From Penium margaritaceum (lineage: Eukaryota > Streptophyta > Zygnematophyceae > Desmidiales > Peniaceae): 24,077 nt of DNA. Each line of letters begins with the position of its first letter. The stretch's first letter is position 1. The DNA lies in NCBI GenBank assembly GCA_023375785.1, contig SZWC01004723.1, positions 11,820 through 35,896 on the forward strand, given 5' to 3'. Below the pieces are notes generated by a model. It was not told where the DNA came from, made no database searches, and saw only the letters and a list, made by a program, of their open reading frames with translations. This document shows, piece after piece, positions 1-10,308 of this stretch. The translations under genes and the position numbers were made by a program.

Positions 1-35
1 CCCAGAACCGCGGTTTCGTACCGGTGTGCAGCCTT

Positions 36-365
36 ACGCACTCAGGCGCACTCAGGCGCAGTCAGGTGAAGTCAGGCACAGTCAGGCACAGTCAGGCGCA
101 GTCAGGCGCAGTCAGGCGCAGTCAGGCGCAGTCAGGCGCAGTCAGGCGCAGTCAGACGTAGTCAGGCGCAGTCAGGCGCAGTCAAGCGCAGTCAGGGGCA
201 CTCAGGGGCACTCAGGCGCACTCAGGTGCACTCAAGAGCACTCTGGCGCACTCAGGCGCACTCAAGCGCACTCAGGCGCACTCAGGCGCACTCAGGTGCA
301 CTCAAGCGCACTCAAGCGCACTCATGCGCACTCAGGCGCTCTCAGGCGCACTCAGGCGCCCTCGG
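36..365. repeat. 10-bp satellite array, block A
   Basis: About 33 tandem copies of a decamer with consensus GGCGCASTCA (S = C or G). Bases 41-60 are AC type, roughly 61-195 are almost all AG type, and roughly 196-360 return to AC type. The last monomer reads CTCGG at 361-365, directly against the LTR start of the first retrotransposon, and serves as its left target duplication. The block continues at 7147, so it is the left remnant of one array. The plus strand lacks stop codons only because the monomer lacks them; no gene is implied. The 35 bases before it are not satellite and are unrecognised. Confidence 0.95.
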
Positions 366-417
366 TGGTGGAAAAGGCATAAAAAGGTATGCTCGAAAAT
401 GGCATAACGCAGAGGGC

Positions 418-445
418 CAGGGGAGAGGCACCACTCTCTCCCCTG
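418..445 (+). other. U3 hairpin of element 1 LTR
   Basis: Inverted repeat CAGGGGAGAG / CTCTCCCCTG gives a 10-bp stem (418-427 with 436-445) and an 8-base loop GCACCACT. The 3' LTR copy (6305-6332) has different bases in both arms but keeps pairing, with one G-T wobble. The LTR of element 2 has the same hairpin at 14086-14117, with a longer stem and a loop also ending in CCACT. It lies about 50 bp inside the LTR, upstream of the presumed promoter. In the transcript it would therefore be present near the 3' end, from the 3' LTR. Function unknown. Confidence 0.7.
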
Positions 446-832
446 ACCCTCCGCAACCTACATGCTACCCTGACCTACTCTGTGCCCTCCGTCTACCGCT
501 GGGTCAGGAGAGAGGGTGGTCCCATGCCTCCCCTGCCCATTCATGTGTACCTGTTATTCGAGAGGATGATGATCACGAGCAGCATATATTGCGGAGGATA
601 TTGCACTTGGAAGCGAAGTGGTCTGGAGGCAGTAGCCTGAGCGGAGCTCTAGCAGGAGGCTGACGTGGCATCTCAAACGAGAACAGACAAAGGAACAGAG
701 TACCGGACCACCAGTCTTTTTTGGAGCAGGGGGAATCGGTGCTGACATATGGGGGGGATGTGGCATCAATCAATATCGATGACACAACAGTCGGAGACCG
801 TAAGATCGCAGATCAACGGTGCACGACCAATG

Positions 833-838
833 TATAAA
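833..838 (+). promoter_or_regulatory. Candidate TATA box in element 1 LTR
   Basis: TATAAA in the context CAATGTATAAACA, about 467 bp into the LTR. It is preserved in the 3' LTR at 6721-6726. Position and conservation suit an LTR RNA polymerase II promoter; the transcription start is not determined. Confidence 0.5.
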
Positions 839-1259
839 CAACATGGACCGGATCACACCGAAAGACAACAGGAAACAACACTATTCAAGGATACCGAAGA
901 CCCTCTGTGACCGGAACCCAAGCTCAACAACAGGAACAGTACGAGACGGCAGGTGCCGGCGCCAGACGGCAGAACCGCTGTTGCGGAGCGAGACAGATCA
1001 AAGGTGAGGCGAGCGTAGCAGGATTTAAGGCAGCTGAAGATCTCTATTTGTCAATTATGTCAAGTGCTAGACTCCAGTAGCACATGTACCCAGGAGTTAG
1101 TGAATTCTGATGAATGGAGTTCATAGAGTTCATTCCCTCTATCGCTGGTTGAGCAGATCTGGGTGTGAGCGCCTGTGTTGATCTACTCTGGTTTAAGCCA
1201 TTGGTTTTGCGCTGTCCATAAAGTTCTTGTGGCATTCAACGATCTGACATTCTAACATC

Positions 1260-1272
1260 TGGTATCAGAGCA
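1260..1272 (+). other. Primer-binding site (initiator tRNA-Met), element 1
   Basis: TGGTATCAGAGCA starts two bases after the 5' LTR. Twelve bases are complementary to the 3' end, including CCA, of plant-type initiator tRNA-Met, the usual primer for plant Copia elements. A second possible tRNA contact, GTTGCGC at 1301-1307, lies 41 bases downstream (see findings). Confidence 0.9.
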
Positions 1273-1341
1273 AGGTGTGCCACAAACGACTCAAGGACTG
1301 GTTGCGCTGTCCAAGAGAGCCAGGATACAACATCTTGCATC

Positions 1342-2448
1342 ATGGCTGTGTTCCATGGAGGCGGCATGGGTGATCAATTCAAGATTCAGCCATTTGACGT
1401 CACCAACTACAACGACTTTGCATTCAATATGAAGATGGTCTTTCTTGCCAAGGGACTGTGGGGAGTTGTCTCTGACCCTCCCACAGAGACTCTGGCTGCT
1501 GACACCACTGACGATGCTCGACTTCAGTGGCAATGACTTTGCGATCAGGCCTTTGCACTACTGGCCATGCAAGTATCTGACAGGTTGAAATTTCTGATCA
1601 AGGATGGGAACCCTACACTGGATCCAAGACGTGCATGGTTGGCTCTCCAACAGCGCTATTTGAAAGTGGGGGACTCCGAACTTCACAATCTCCTGATTCA
1701 GTTCTGTGAACTCAAGATGAGTGACACGGCAAAGTTGGAAGATCATGTGGCACAACTGAAGCAATTGGTTGATCGCATTGCAACTATGGGACAGAAAATC
1801 TCTGAAAAAGTGGCTGTACTCAGAATATTTGCAAGCCTACCATCCAGATTCAACAACACTGTTGAACAACTACTGGCCTTTTAAGAACAGGGTGCAATTT
1901 TTGACACCAGACTACAGACATTGGAAGCTGCCAGGCTTTTACCAGCACCAGCCAATGGAGGCAATGCATTTGCTAACGCTGGTCCTGGTGGACAAGCCCC
2001 TGCTGCAGCAGCATCCGCCGCAGATGGTGCCTATGAAATCACATTGGAACGTGCATGTGACAGTCTGTTTCAAACTGAAGAAAAATATCTGAAAAGTCCA
2101 AAAGGTATTGAAGCCGCCCTTGCTGCCAGATTTGGTCACCAACATCAGCATCAACGACAACCTCCTAGATATCAAGGTCCTGGACAAGGAGGACTCTCTG
2201 GTTAAAGATTCTCGACAATTCCCAACTTCCAATGACTTCAAGCTCCAGGTGGGACTATTTCAGCAGGTGCACCAGGGAGTAAATGTTTTGGAAATGTGAG
2301 ATGCTGGAACTGTCAGCAACTCGGACATCTGAATCGCTTCTTTGACAAACCACGTCGTCCACAACATCTAGATGCTCAACATGCTTTACTGACAACTGAC
2401 ACATACCAAGCTGAGACTCCGTCCAGCTTAATTGGCAGCTTCAGGTAA
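1342..2448 (+). pseudogene. gag of element 1, broken (capsid/nucleocapsid)
   Basis: The start is ATG 1342, whose product begins MAVFHGGGMGDQF and aligns with MAGFSGGNIGDTF of element 2. The capsid-like region (Copia gag polypeptide/UBN2-type) runs to about 2200: LWGVV, then DGNPTLDPR, KVGDSELHNLL, LEDHV and FASLPSRF. The nucleocapsid zinc knuckle is at 2302-2343, CWNCQQLGHLNRFF. The first C, second C and H of CX2CX4HX4C are present, but the last Cys is Phe (TTT at 2341-2343), where element 2 has TGT. All of this is in one frame, interrupted by TGA 1534, TAA 1882, TAA 2203, TGA 2233 and TAA 2446. The TAA at 1882 stands where element 2 has CAA. Capsid proteins of this family package the element RNA in cytoplasmic particles; this copy cannot make one. 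Confidence 0.88.
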
Positions 2449-3060
2449 ATGGTGACTCAGATGAAAGACAACTGGAACCAGCTACTTTTCCAGTTGGAAA
2501 CTATTGGAGCCTCCAACAATACCATCATCAATTCGGACAACACCACTATCAACTTCATCACTCCCGCAAACGACATCCCATCAACTGCACCCTCAGCTGC
2601 CATCCAGAAAGCAGCTTCAGACGATGCAGAATTTATCCTAGAAGAGCTGGAACTCTGCACCATTGACAGCGCCTTCCTGTTGGCAGCTGGTATTCTGGCT
2701 TGGATCCTTGACTCTGGAAGCACCAGGCACATGACTTGCAACAGAGCCTGGTTCACAGACTACAAGGAGTTCAAGAAACCAAAGCCAGTTCAGATCAGTG
2801 ATGGACGAATAATTCCTGCTATTGGTGTTGGCACCGTCAAAGTCTCCATCAGTTTCGAGAAGAAAGTGGCCTCTCGCACTTTTTTGATTTTCTCTTCGTT
2901 CCAGATTTGGCCGCTAATCTCCTGTCTTTCACACGACTCAAGGACAAAGGATGCAACGTCCTCTTTGGCGCTGACAAGAGCTGCAGCATTTTGCCAGCAA
3001 TGGACATATTGTGGCAGAAGCCAAAAGAGAAGGTAATCTGACTATCCTTCCAACATTGGG
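2449..3060 (+). pseudogene. Copia aspartic protease remnant, element 1
   Basis: The frame resumes after TAA 2446. The catalytic motif of the retroviral-type aspartic protease is ILDSGSTRHMTC, with the active-site Asp codon at 2710-2712 and the usual Ser-Gly after it. It is followed by the family's IPAIGVGTV block near 2810-2840. The element 2 counterpart is IIDSGCTRHMTC. Downstream the reading breaks twice: about one base is missing in the T-run near 2880, and another near 2990, moving the frame 1 to 3 to 2. The enzyme normally cuts the Gag-Pol polyprotein inside the particle. The active site survives but the C-terminal half is out of frame. Confidence 0.85.
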
Positions 3061-4300
3061 CCTCGAGCCAGATGATGACACACCTGAAGTGGCACTGGCC
3101 GCCAGTGGTCCTTCCAGCAAAGAAACACTGCCACCCTCTTCAGACCTTCTCACCATGCTATGGCACCAACGGCTTGGTCAGGTGGGATCTCCACATTGGT
3201 GGCCATGTCCAAACAGGGCATTGTTGACTCACTACCCCGGACACTGACTCATCCCAGTGCCGTTTGCTGTGAAGGATGTCTAGCAGGAAAGCAAAGTCAG
3301 CAGCCCTTCTCCACTCACTCTGATTTCCGTGTCTCAGACAAACTCCATCTGGTGCACATGGACCTCTGCTGCATCAAGGATCCTTCTATCTCTGGCAAGA
3401 ATTACTTCCTGCTTCTCCTTCATGACTTCAACCACCATGTCTGGCTCCGTTTCCTGCGCCACAAGTCTGAAGCCGCGGAACACATCATGACATGAGTGCG
3501 CCGTGTGGAAATTGAGACTGACAAGCGTGTCAAAGCTGTCCGATCCGACCATGGTGGCGAATATGTGAATCGGACTCTCACCACCTTCTATGAAGCCCAT
3601 GACATTCAGCATCAACGGACAGTTCCTCATACACCTCAGTAGAATGGTCGTTCCAAGCGTATGAATCGCACCGTGCTTGAAAAAGCACGCTCCATGCTTC
3701 ATGCTGCAGGACTGCCCACTGGCTTTTGGGCAGAGGCCGTCAACACAGCTGGGTATCTTCTCAATCACCTTCCCTACAAGCGTCTTCACAATCACAACAC
3801 TCCATATGAAAGCTGGCATGGTCATCCTCCTAACGTTGGACATCTGAAATTTTTTGGGAGCACGGCCTATGCCTGGCTCCAACCAGGTGCTCCGGACAAA
3901 CTGGGCTTACACACCCTGAAGGGCATCTTGGTGGGCTATGCGGACAACAGTCAGGCCTATCGCATCTGGGATCCAGTAACCAAATGTATTGTTCGCAGCT
4001 GCAGCGCCACCTTTGATGAGACTCTGACTGATCGGGCCGCCTTCTCCACCGGCCCCCCTCAGCTTCACATCATCTCCATGGATCCTGAACCCACTCTTCC
4101 TCAGCATCATGTTGACTCTGGCCCTGATGAGCATGACGACATCATTCCCCCCATTGTCCCGACAGCTGACCGCCATGTGGTGCCTCCACATGCATCGCCA
4201 CCACCACCTCCTCTACCACCACCCTCGGCGCCTCGTTTTTCCCGCAACTGGCCCAAGGACTACGACCCCACAGCTCCGCCACGTTGCTCCTCTCGCCGTG
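3061..4300 (+). pseudogene. Copia integrase remnant, element 1 (catalytic Glu lost)
   Basis: The GAG-pre-integrase zinc region is seen as LWHQRLGQVG and CCEGCLAGKQ, with a frameshift between them near 3190; the His expected in LGH is Gln. In the catalytic core the first Asp is at 3361-3363 (HMDLC), the second at 3547-3549 (RSDHGGEY), 62 residues later. The third acidic residue, 36 codons on at 3655-3657, is Lys (AAG), giving a D-D-35-K core. Two stops interrupt it: TGA 3493, where element 2 has Trp, and TAG 3640, where Copia integrases carry the second Gln of PQQNG. The C-terminal part from ATG 3661 is open: GFWAEAVNTA, PNVGHLK and GILVGYADNSQAYRIWDP, then a proline-rich linker around 4080-4300. 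Both the Glu loss and the stops predict no strand transfer activity. Confidence 0.88.
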
Positions 4301-5980
4301 CCAATCTCAAAGCACTCACAGCTGTCTTCTCCCGAGGTGCTACTCCTTCTCTTCCAGCTCCACCCTCTCCTCCCGCTGCTGATCATCCTGCTTCACCGTC
4401 CTGCGACTACGCCCTTGTTACTCCAGTGGTGGACCCTGTCAGCTACAAGGATGTCCTGACCCGACCTGATGCTGCTGATTGGAATTCTGCGGCAGTCAGT
4501 GAATTTGAGCAACTCCAGAAACACAAGACCTGGACTCTGGTTGATCTTTCGCCAGGTGCCCCGGTCGTTACCTGTAAATGGATCTTCAAACGCAAGCTCG
4601 ATGAACACGGCCTACCTGACAGGTACAAGGCCCGTCTTGTGGCCCGTGGTTACAGCCAGGTTCAAGGTGTTAACTATAGCGACACCTTCGCCCCTGTCGC
4701 CAAGTACAGCTCCATCCGCATCGTTCTTGCCCTCGCAGGACAGGAGAACTGGTTTTTGCAAAAAATGGATGTCAATTCCGTGTTTCTTAATGGTAATCTT
4801 GATGAAGAGGTCTTTTTGACTCAGCCGGAGGGTTTTGTGCAGCCGTGGGGGGAAAGCAAGGTATGTCGGCTGCTCAAATCCCTCTACGGCCTCAAGCAGG
4901 CACCCAGACAATGGAACAAGAACATACATGATTTCTTCCTCAGTCAGCACCTCAAGCGTCTCCACTCTGACCACTCCGTTTACTACAAAGAAGGTCTCCA
5001 CAACCTTGGTGTGATTGTCTATGTGGATGACTTGATTCTGTTTGGTCGCACCCTCTCCATCATCGACGAGTTCAAGCAGACGCTCTCTGCTACGTTTGAG
5101 ATGGAGTGACGAGGGCCCGCTCTATTCTTCCTTGGCATACAGATTCATCACAACCGCAGCCCACCTGAGATCACGCTGTCCCAGAGCACATACGTCACGC
5201 GCATGGCTGACAGGTTCAACCTGGGCCAGCCGCATCCTACCAGCACTCCTCTGGCCGTGGACCATGGTCTAACAAAGCCAGTGACCAGTGAGATGCTTGC
5301 AGATCCAAGTGAGGCCAAGCTTTATCCCAGCCTCGTTGGATCCTTGATGTATGCAAGTGTGGACACTCGCCCTGACCTCTCATACGCTGTTGGCCTACTC
5401 AGTCAAGGCTGCAAAAATCCGACGGTTGATCATGTGGCAGCAGCCAAACGCAGCATCCGTTATCTTAAGTGCAATGCTGAACAGAAGATCAAGTACCAGC
5501 CACAAAGCAGTGTTCGCCTCATTGGATTCTGCGATTTCTCCGATTTGTGAGATGACAAGAGCACCAGGAAATCCACATCTGGCTACGTTTTACTGTTGAG
5601 CGGTGGACCTGTCTCGTGGCGATCCAAGAAACAGTCAGTGGTTTCCCTGTCATCGACGGAAGCAGAGTATATTGCAGCTAGCGAAGCAACCAGAGAAGCA
5701 GTTTGGATTCGCATGTTGTTGGAAGAACTGGGGTTCAGCCAACTGGAGCCAACTACAATCTTCTACGACAATCAAGGCACCAAAGCACTCTGCCTGTGCT
5801 GCATGACTGGACCAAGCACGTAAAACGACAGTATCACTATGTACGTGATGTTGTTGCTGAGGGTGAGGTGTAGCTGGACTATGTGGGGACAAAGAGAAAA
5901 TCGCAGATGTATTCACAAAGGCCCTGGAGCATCGTCAGCATGATGCACAATGCGGCGGCATGGAGCTGGTTCTAGAATAA
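4301..5980 (+). pseudogene. Copia reverse transcriptase / RNase H remnant, element 1
   Basis: The reverse transcriptase (RVT_2 type) is open from the integrase tail to TGA 5107. It contains CKWIFKRK, DRYKARLVARGYSQ, MDVNSVFLNG with the first catalytic Asp, SLYGLKQAPRQWN, and YVDD at 5020-5031. After TGA 5107 the same frame continues through LGIQIH and SLVGSLMYA to TGA 5548, then through RNase H blocks STSGYV, WRSKKQ, SSTEAEY and YDNQG. Near 5790 a small deletion shifts frame. TAG 5871 replaces a Gln codon (CAA in element 2), and a further shift lies near 5897. The frame ends at TAA 5978, whose bases overlap AATAAA. These enzymes copy the RNA to DNA and remove the RNA strand. Polymerase residues are intact, but the polypeptide is cut at 5107 and RNase H is broken. 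Confidence 0.88.
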
Positions 5981-6242
5981 AAAAAAAAAATATATACCAC
6001 AAAAGGGAGGGAGTGACGAGCGATACCCTCATCCCCCAATGCGAGGATCGGATCGAGGGTGAGGATTAAGGACCACAGTAACAAACAAATATTTTTCTTT
6101 GTGTGTCTCGGGTTTCAGCAGCTAGTGTTAGATAGATCTCAAATTTGGGGGGGGGGGGGACCACAACAATCAGTCTGTAGGAAATTAGTTTAGTTTCTCT
6201 TTTTCACAGGTTTCTTATGTGCAAAAGGTGATTGGAGCATAT
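5981..6242 (+). other. 3' non-coding region of element 1 before the polypurine tract
   Basis: No coding signal. It begins with an A-run and TATATA directly after the pol stop. A G13 tract (6147-6159) lies about 85 bases before the polypurine tract. Element 2 has a G7 run (19838-19844) at a similar distance from its own tract. An accessory plus-strand primer is possible but unproven. Confidence 0.5.
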
Positions 6243-6251
6243 GGGGGGGGA
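6243..6251 (+). other. Polypurine tract, element 1
   Basis: GGGGGGGGA preceded by CATAT and directly followed by the LTR start TGTGGG. Purine runs abutting the 3' LTR prime plus-strand DNA synthesis in LTR elements. The same CATATGGGGGGG context is found in element 2 (19940-19953). Confidence 0.85.
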
Positions 6252-7146
6252 TGTGGGAAAAGGCATAAAAAGGGTATGCTCCAAAATGGCATAACGCAGA
6301 GGGCCAGGGAAGAGGCGCCACTCTCTTCCTTGACCCTCCGCAACCTACATGCTACCCTAACCTACTCTGTGCCCTCTGTCTACCGCTGGGTCAGGAGAGA
6401 GGGTAGTCCCATGCCTCCCCTGCCCATTCATGTGTACCTGTTATTCGAGAGGATGATGATCACGAGCAGCATATATTGCGGAGGATATTGCACTTGGAAG
6501 CGAAGTGGTCTGGAGGCGGTAGCCTGAGCGGAACTCTGGCAAGAGGCTGACGTGGCATCTCGAACGAGAATAGACAAAGGAACATAGTACCGGACCACCA
6601 GTCCGTTTTGGAGCAGAAGGGAATCAGTGCGGACATATGGGGGGGATGTGGCATCAATCAATATCGATGACACAAAAGTCGGAGACCGTCCGATCGCAGA
6701 TCAACGGCGCACGACCAATGTATAAACAGCATGGACCGGATCACACCGAACGACAACAGGGAACAACACTATTCAAGGATACCGAAGACCATGTGTGACA
6801 TGAACCCAAGCTCAACAACAGGAACAGTACGAGATGGCAGGTGCCGGCGCCAGACGGCAAAACCGCTGTTGCGGAGCGACAAGGATCGGAGGTGAAGGCG
6901 AGCGTAGCAAGATTTAAGGTAGCTGAAGATCTCTATTTGTCAATTCTGTCAAGTGCTAGAATCCAGTTGTTCATGTACCCAGGAATTAGTGAATTCTGAT
7001 GAATGGAGTTCATGGAGTTCATTCCCTCTATCGCTGGTTGAGCAGATCTGGGTGTGAGCGCCTGTGTTGATCTACTCTGGTTTAAGCGATTGGTTTTGCG
7101 CTGTCCAAAAAGTTCTTGTGGCATTCAACGATCTGAGATTCTAACA
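6252..7146 (+). repeat. 3' LTR of element 1 (895 bp)
   Basis: Starts TGTGGGAAAAGG, ends TTCTAACA, colinear with 366-1257. It keeps the hairpin (6305-6332), the internal tract/LTR-start mimic (6634-6653) and TATAAA (6721-6726). The divergence of about 6% is mostly transitions. Right target duplication CTGAG follows at 7147-7151, and the satellite resumes in phase. Confidence 0.95.
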
Positions 7147-10100
7147 CTGAGGAGCAGTCAGGCGCAGTCAGGCGCAGTCACGCGGAGTCAGGAGCAGTCA
7201 GGCGCACTCAGGCGCACTCAGGCGCACTCAGGCGCACTGAGGCACACTCAGGCGCACTCAGGTGAACTCAGGCGCACTCAAGCACACTCAGGCGCAGTCA
7301 GACGCAGTCAGGCGCACTTAGGCGCAGTCAGGTGCAGTCAGGCACAGTGAGGCGCAGTCAGGCACAGTCAAGCGCAGTCAGGCGCAGTCAGGCGTAGTCA
7401 GGCGCAGTCAGGTGCAACTCAAGCGCACTCAGGCGCACTCAGGCGTACTCAGGCGCACTCAGGCGCACTTGGGCACACTCAGGCGCACTCAGGCACACTC
7501 ATGCGCACTCAGGCGCACGCAGGCGCACTCAGGTGCACTCAGGCGCAATCAGGCGCACTCAGGCCCACTCAGGCTCAGTCAGGCGCAATCAAGCGCAGTC
7601 AGGCGCAGTCAGGCGCAGTCAGGCGCAGTCAGGCACAGTAAGGCGATATCAGGTGCAGTCAGGCGCAGACAGGCGCAGTCAGGCACAGTCAGGCGCAGTC
7701 AGGCACAGTCAGGCGCACTCAGGCACACTCAGGCGCAGTCAGGCGCACTCAGGCACACTCAAGCGCACTCAGGTGTACTCAGGTGCACTCAGGTGTACTC
7801 AGGCTCACTCAGGCACACTCAGACACAGTCAGGCGCTGTCAGGTACAGTCAGGCGCAGTCAGGCACAGTCAGCCACACTCAGGCGCAGTCAGGCGCAGTT
7901 AGGTGCAGTCAAGCGCAGTCAGGCGCAGTCAGACGCAGACAGGCACAGTCAGGCGCAGTCAGGCGCAGTCAAGCGCAGTATGGCGCCGTTTGGTGCAGTG
8001 AGGCGCAGTCAGGCGCATTCAGGCGCAGTCAGGCGCATTCAGGTGCACTCAGGTGCACTCAGGCGCACTCAGGCGTATTCAGGCGCACTCAGGCGCACTC
8101 GGGCGCAATCAAGCGCACTCAGGCGCACTCAAGCACACTCAGGCGCACTCAGGCGCAGTCAGGCAAAGTCAGGCATAGTCACACACACTCAAGCGCAGTC
8201 AGGCGCAGTCAGGCACACTCAGTGGGACTCAGGCGCACTCAGGTGGACTCACGCGGTCTCATGCGCACTCAGGCGCACTCACGTACACTTAGGCACCCTC
8301 AGGCGCACTCAGGCCCACTCAAACACACTCAGGCGCATTCAGGCGCACTCAGGCGCAATCAGGCACACTCAGGCACACTCAGGCACACTCAGACGCACTC
8401 AGGCACTCTCAGGCCCAGTCAAGCGCAGTCAGGCGCAGTCAGACGCAGTCAGGTGCAGTCAGGCGCAGTTAGGCACAGTCAGGCGCAGTCAGGCGCAGTC
8501 AGGCGCAGTCAGGCGCAGGCAGGCGCAGTCAGGCACAGTCAGGCACATTCAGACGCAGTCAGGCGTAGTCAGGCGCAGTCAGGCACTGTCAGGGGCACTC
8601 AGGCGCACTCAGGCGCACTCAGGCGCACTCAGGCGCATTCAGGCGCACTCAGGCGCACTCAGGCGCACTCATGCGTACTCAGGCATACTCAGGCGCTGTC
8701 AGGCGCACTCAGGCGCAATGAGGCCTACTCAGGAGCACTCAAGCACTGTGAGGCGCAGTCAGGCGGAGTCAGGTGTAGTGAGGCGCAGTCAAGCACACTC
8801 AGGCGCACTCAGGCACACTCAGGCGCACTCAGGTGCACTCGGGTGCACTCAGGCGCACTTAGGCGCACTCAGGCGCACTCAGGCGCACTCAAGTGCACTT
8901 AGGCGCACTCAGGGGTAGTCAGGCGCAGTAAGGCGCAGTCAGACGCAATGAGGCGGAGTCAGGCGCAGTCAGCCACAGTCAGGCGCAACTCAGGCGCACT
9001 CAGGCACACTCAGGGACACTCAGGCGCACTCAGGCGCACTCAGGCGCACTCAGGCGCACTTAGGCACACTCAAGCACATGCAAGCGCACGCAGGCGCAAT
9101 CAGGCACACTCAGGCACACTCACGCACACTCAAGCGCACTCAGGCACACTCAGGTGCACTCAGGGACATTCAGACACACTCAGGCGCACTCGCGCGCACT
9201 CAGGCGCACTCAGGCGTAGTTAGGCGCAGTCAGGCACAGTAAGGCGCAGTTAGGCGCAGGCAGGTGCAGCCAGGCGCAGTCAGGCGCAGTCAGGTGCACT
9301 CAGGCGCATTCAGGCACACTCAGGCTCAATCAGGCGCACTCAGGCGCATTCAGGCACACTCAGGTGCACTTAAGAGCACTCAAGCGCACTCAGGCACACT
9401 CAGGCGCACTCAGGCGCACTCAGGCGCACTCAGGCGCACTCAGGCGCACAGAGGCGCACTCAGGCGCACTCAGGTGCACTCAGGCACACTCAGGCCGCAC
9501 TCAGGCGCATTCAGACGCACTCAGGCGCAGTCAGCCGCACTCAAGGGCAGTCAGGCGCAGTCAGGCGTAGTCAGGCGCAGTCAGGCACACTCAGGCACAC
9601 TCAGGCGCACTCAGGCACACTAAGGCGCACTCACGCGCACTTAAGGACACTCAGGCGCAGTCAGGTGTAGTCAGGCGCAGTCAGGCACAGTCAGGTGCAG
9701 TCAGGCGCAGTCAGGCGCAGTTAGGTGCAGTCAGGCGCAGTCAGGCGCAGTCAGACACACTCAGGCATAGTCAGGCGTAGTCAGGCACATTCAGGGGCAC
9801 TCACGGGCACTCAAGCACACTCACGCGCACTCAGGCGCACTCAGAAGCACTCAGGCGGACTCAAGCGCACTCAGGCACAGTCAGGCGAACTCAGGCGCAC
9901 TCAGGCGCAGTCATGCGCAGTGAGGCGCAGTGAGGCGCAGTCAAGCGCAGTTAGGCGCAGTCAGGCACAGTCAGGCGTAGTCAGGCGCAGTCAGGCGCAA
10001 CTCAGGCGCACTCAGGCGCACTCAGGCGCACTCAGGCGCACTCAGGTGCACTCAAGCGCACTCTTGCGCACTCAGGCGCATGCAGACACACGCAGGCGCA

Positions 10101-10308
10101 TTCGGGCACAATCAGGCACACTCAGGCGCTCTCACGCGCAGTTGGGCGCAATCAGGCGCGGTCAGGCGCAGTCAGGCGCGGTCAGGCGCAGTCAGGCGCA
10201 GTCAGGAGCAGTCAGGCGCAGTAAGGCGCAGTCAGGTGCACTCAGGCACACTCAGGTGCACTCAGGCGCACTCAGGCGCACTCAGGCGCACTCAGGGGCA
10301 CTCAGGCG
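7147..10308. repeat. 10-bp satellite array, block B
   Basis: About 316 monomers in alternating AC-type (GGCGCACTCA) and AG-type (GGCGCAGTCA) runs. Common variants are GGCACA and GGTGCA (CpG transitions) and AAGCGCA for AGGCGCA. Rare 11-base monomers GGYGCAACTCA occur at 7411, 8982 and 9994, each where an AG run changes to an AC run; another 11-mer, GGCCGCACTCA, is at 9493. Long open frames on the plus strand (for example 7412-8902 and, in another frame, 7533-8918) follow from a stop-free monomer whose length is not a multiple of three. No promoter-like or gene-like interruption is present. Confidence 0.95.

Larger units (their letters stand above)
366..1257 (+). repeat. 5' LTR of element 1 (892 bp)
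   Basis: The LTR starts TGGTGGAAAAGG, where the 3' copy has TGTGGGAAAAGG, and ends TTCTAACA two bases before the primer-binding site. It matches 6252-7146 end to end. U3 carries a 10-bp hairpin (418-445) and a TATAAA (833-838). At 746-765 there is an internal copy of the element's own polypurine-tract/LTR-start junction. Open frames inside it are not conserved between the two LTRs and are not genes. Confidence 0.95.
366..7146 (+). mobile_element. Decayed full-length Ty1/Copia LTR retrotransposon (element 1)
   Basis: A complete structure is visible: 5' LTR 366-1257, primer-binding site 1260-1272, gag-pol remnant 1342-5980, polypurine tract 6243-6251, 3' LTR 6252-7146. Domain order protease-integrase-reverse transcriptase-RNase H is diagnostic of Copia (Pseudoviridae). 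Flanking pentamers are CTCGG (361-365) and CTGAG (7147-7151). Both look like mutated CTCAG, and reading the decamer phase across the element gives a 5-base duplication independently. Counting by eye, the LTRs differ at about 56 of 893 aligned positions (about 6%), so this insertion is older than element 2. Ten in-frame stops, about five frameshifts and lost catalytic or zinc-binding residues make it non-autonomous. Confidence 0.95.

Noticed and set aside
226..785. Small open frames over the LTR starts (also 6219-6673, 14098-14472, 20028-20405)
   Set aside because: They do not resemble known proteins, several cross from satellite or 3' non-coding sequence into the LTR, and their ends shift between LTR copies through indels.
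3334..3882. Minus-strand frames opposite the integrase and reverse transcriptase regions
   Set aside because: They are mirror images of well-supported plus-strand pol domains and carry no motifs of their own.
7412..8902. A 496-codon open frame with decapeptide repeats as a real protein gene
   Set aside because: The satellite monomer has no plus-strand stop and its length is not a multiple of three, so long frames arise in all plus frames by construction. An overlapping 461-codon frame in another phase encodes the same peptide. No non-repeat N- or C-terminal domain, promoter or frame-specific constraint is seen.
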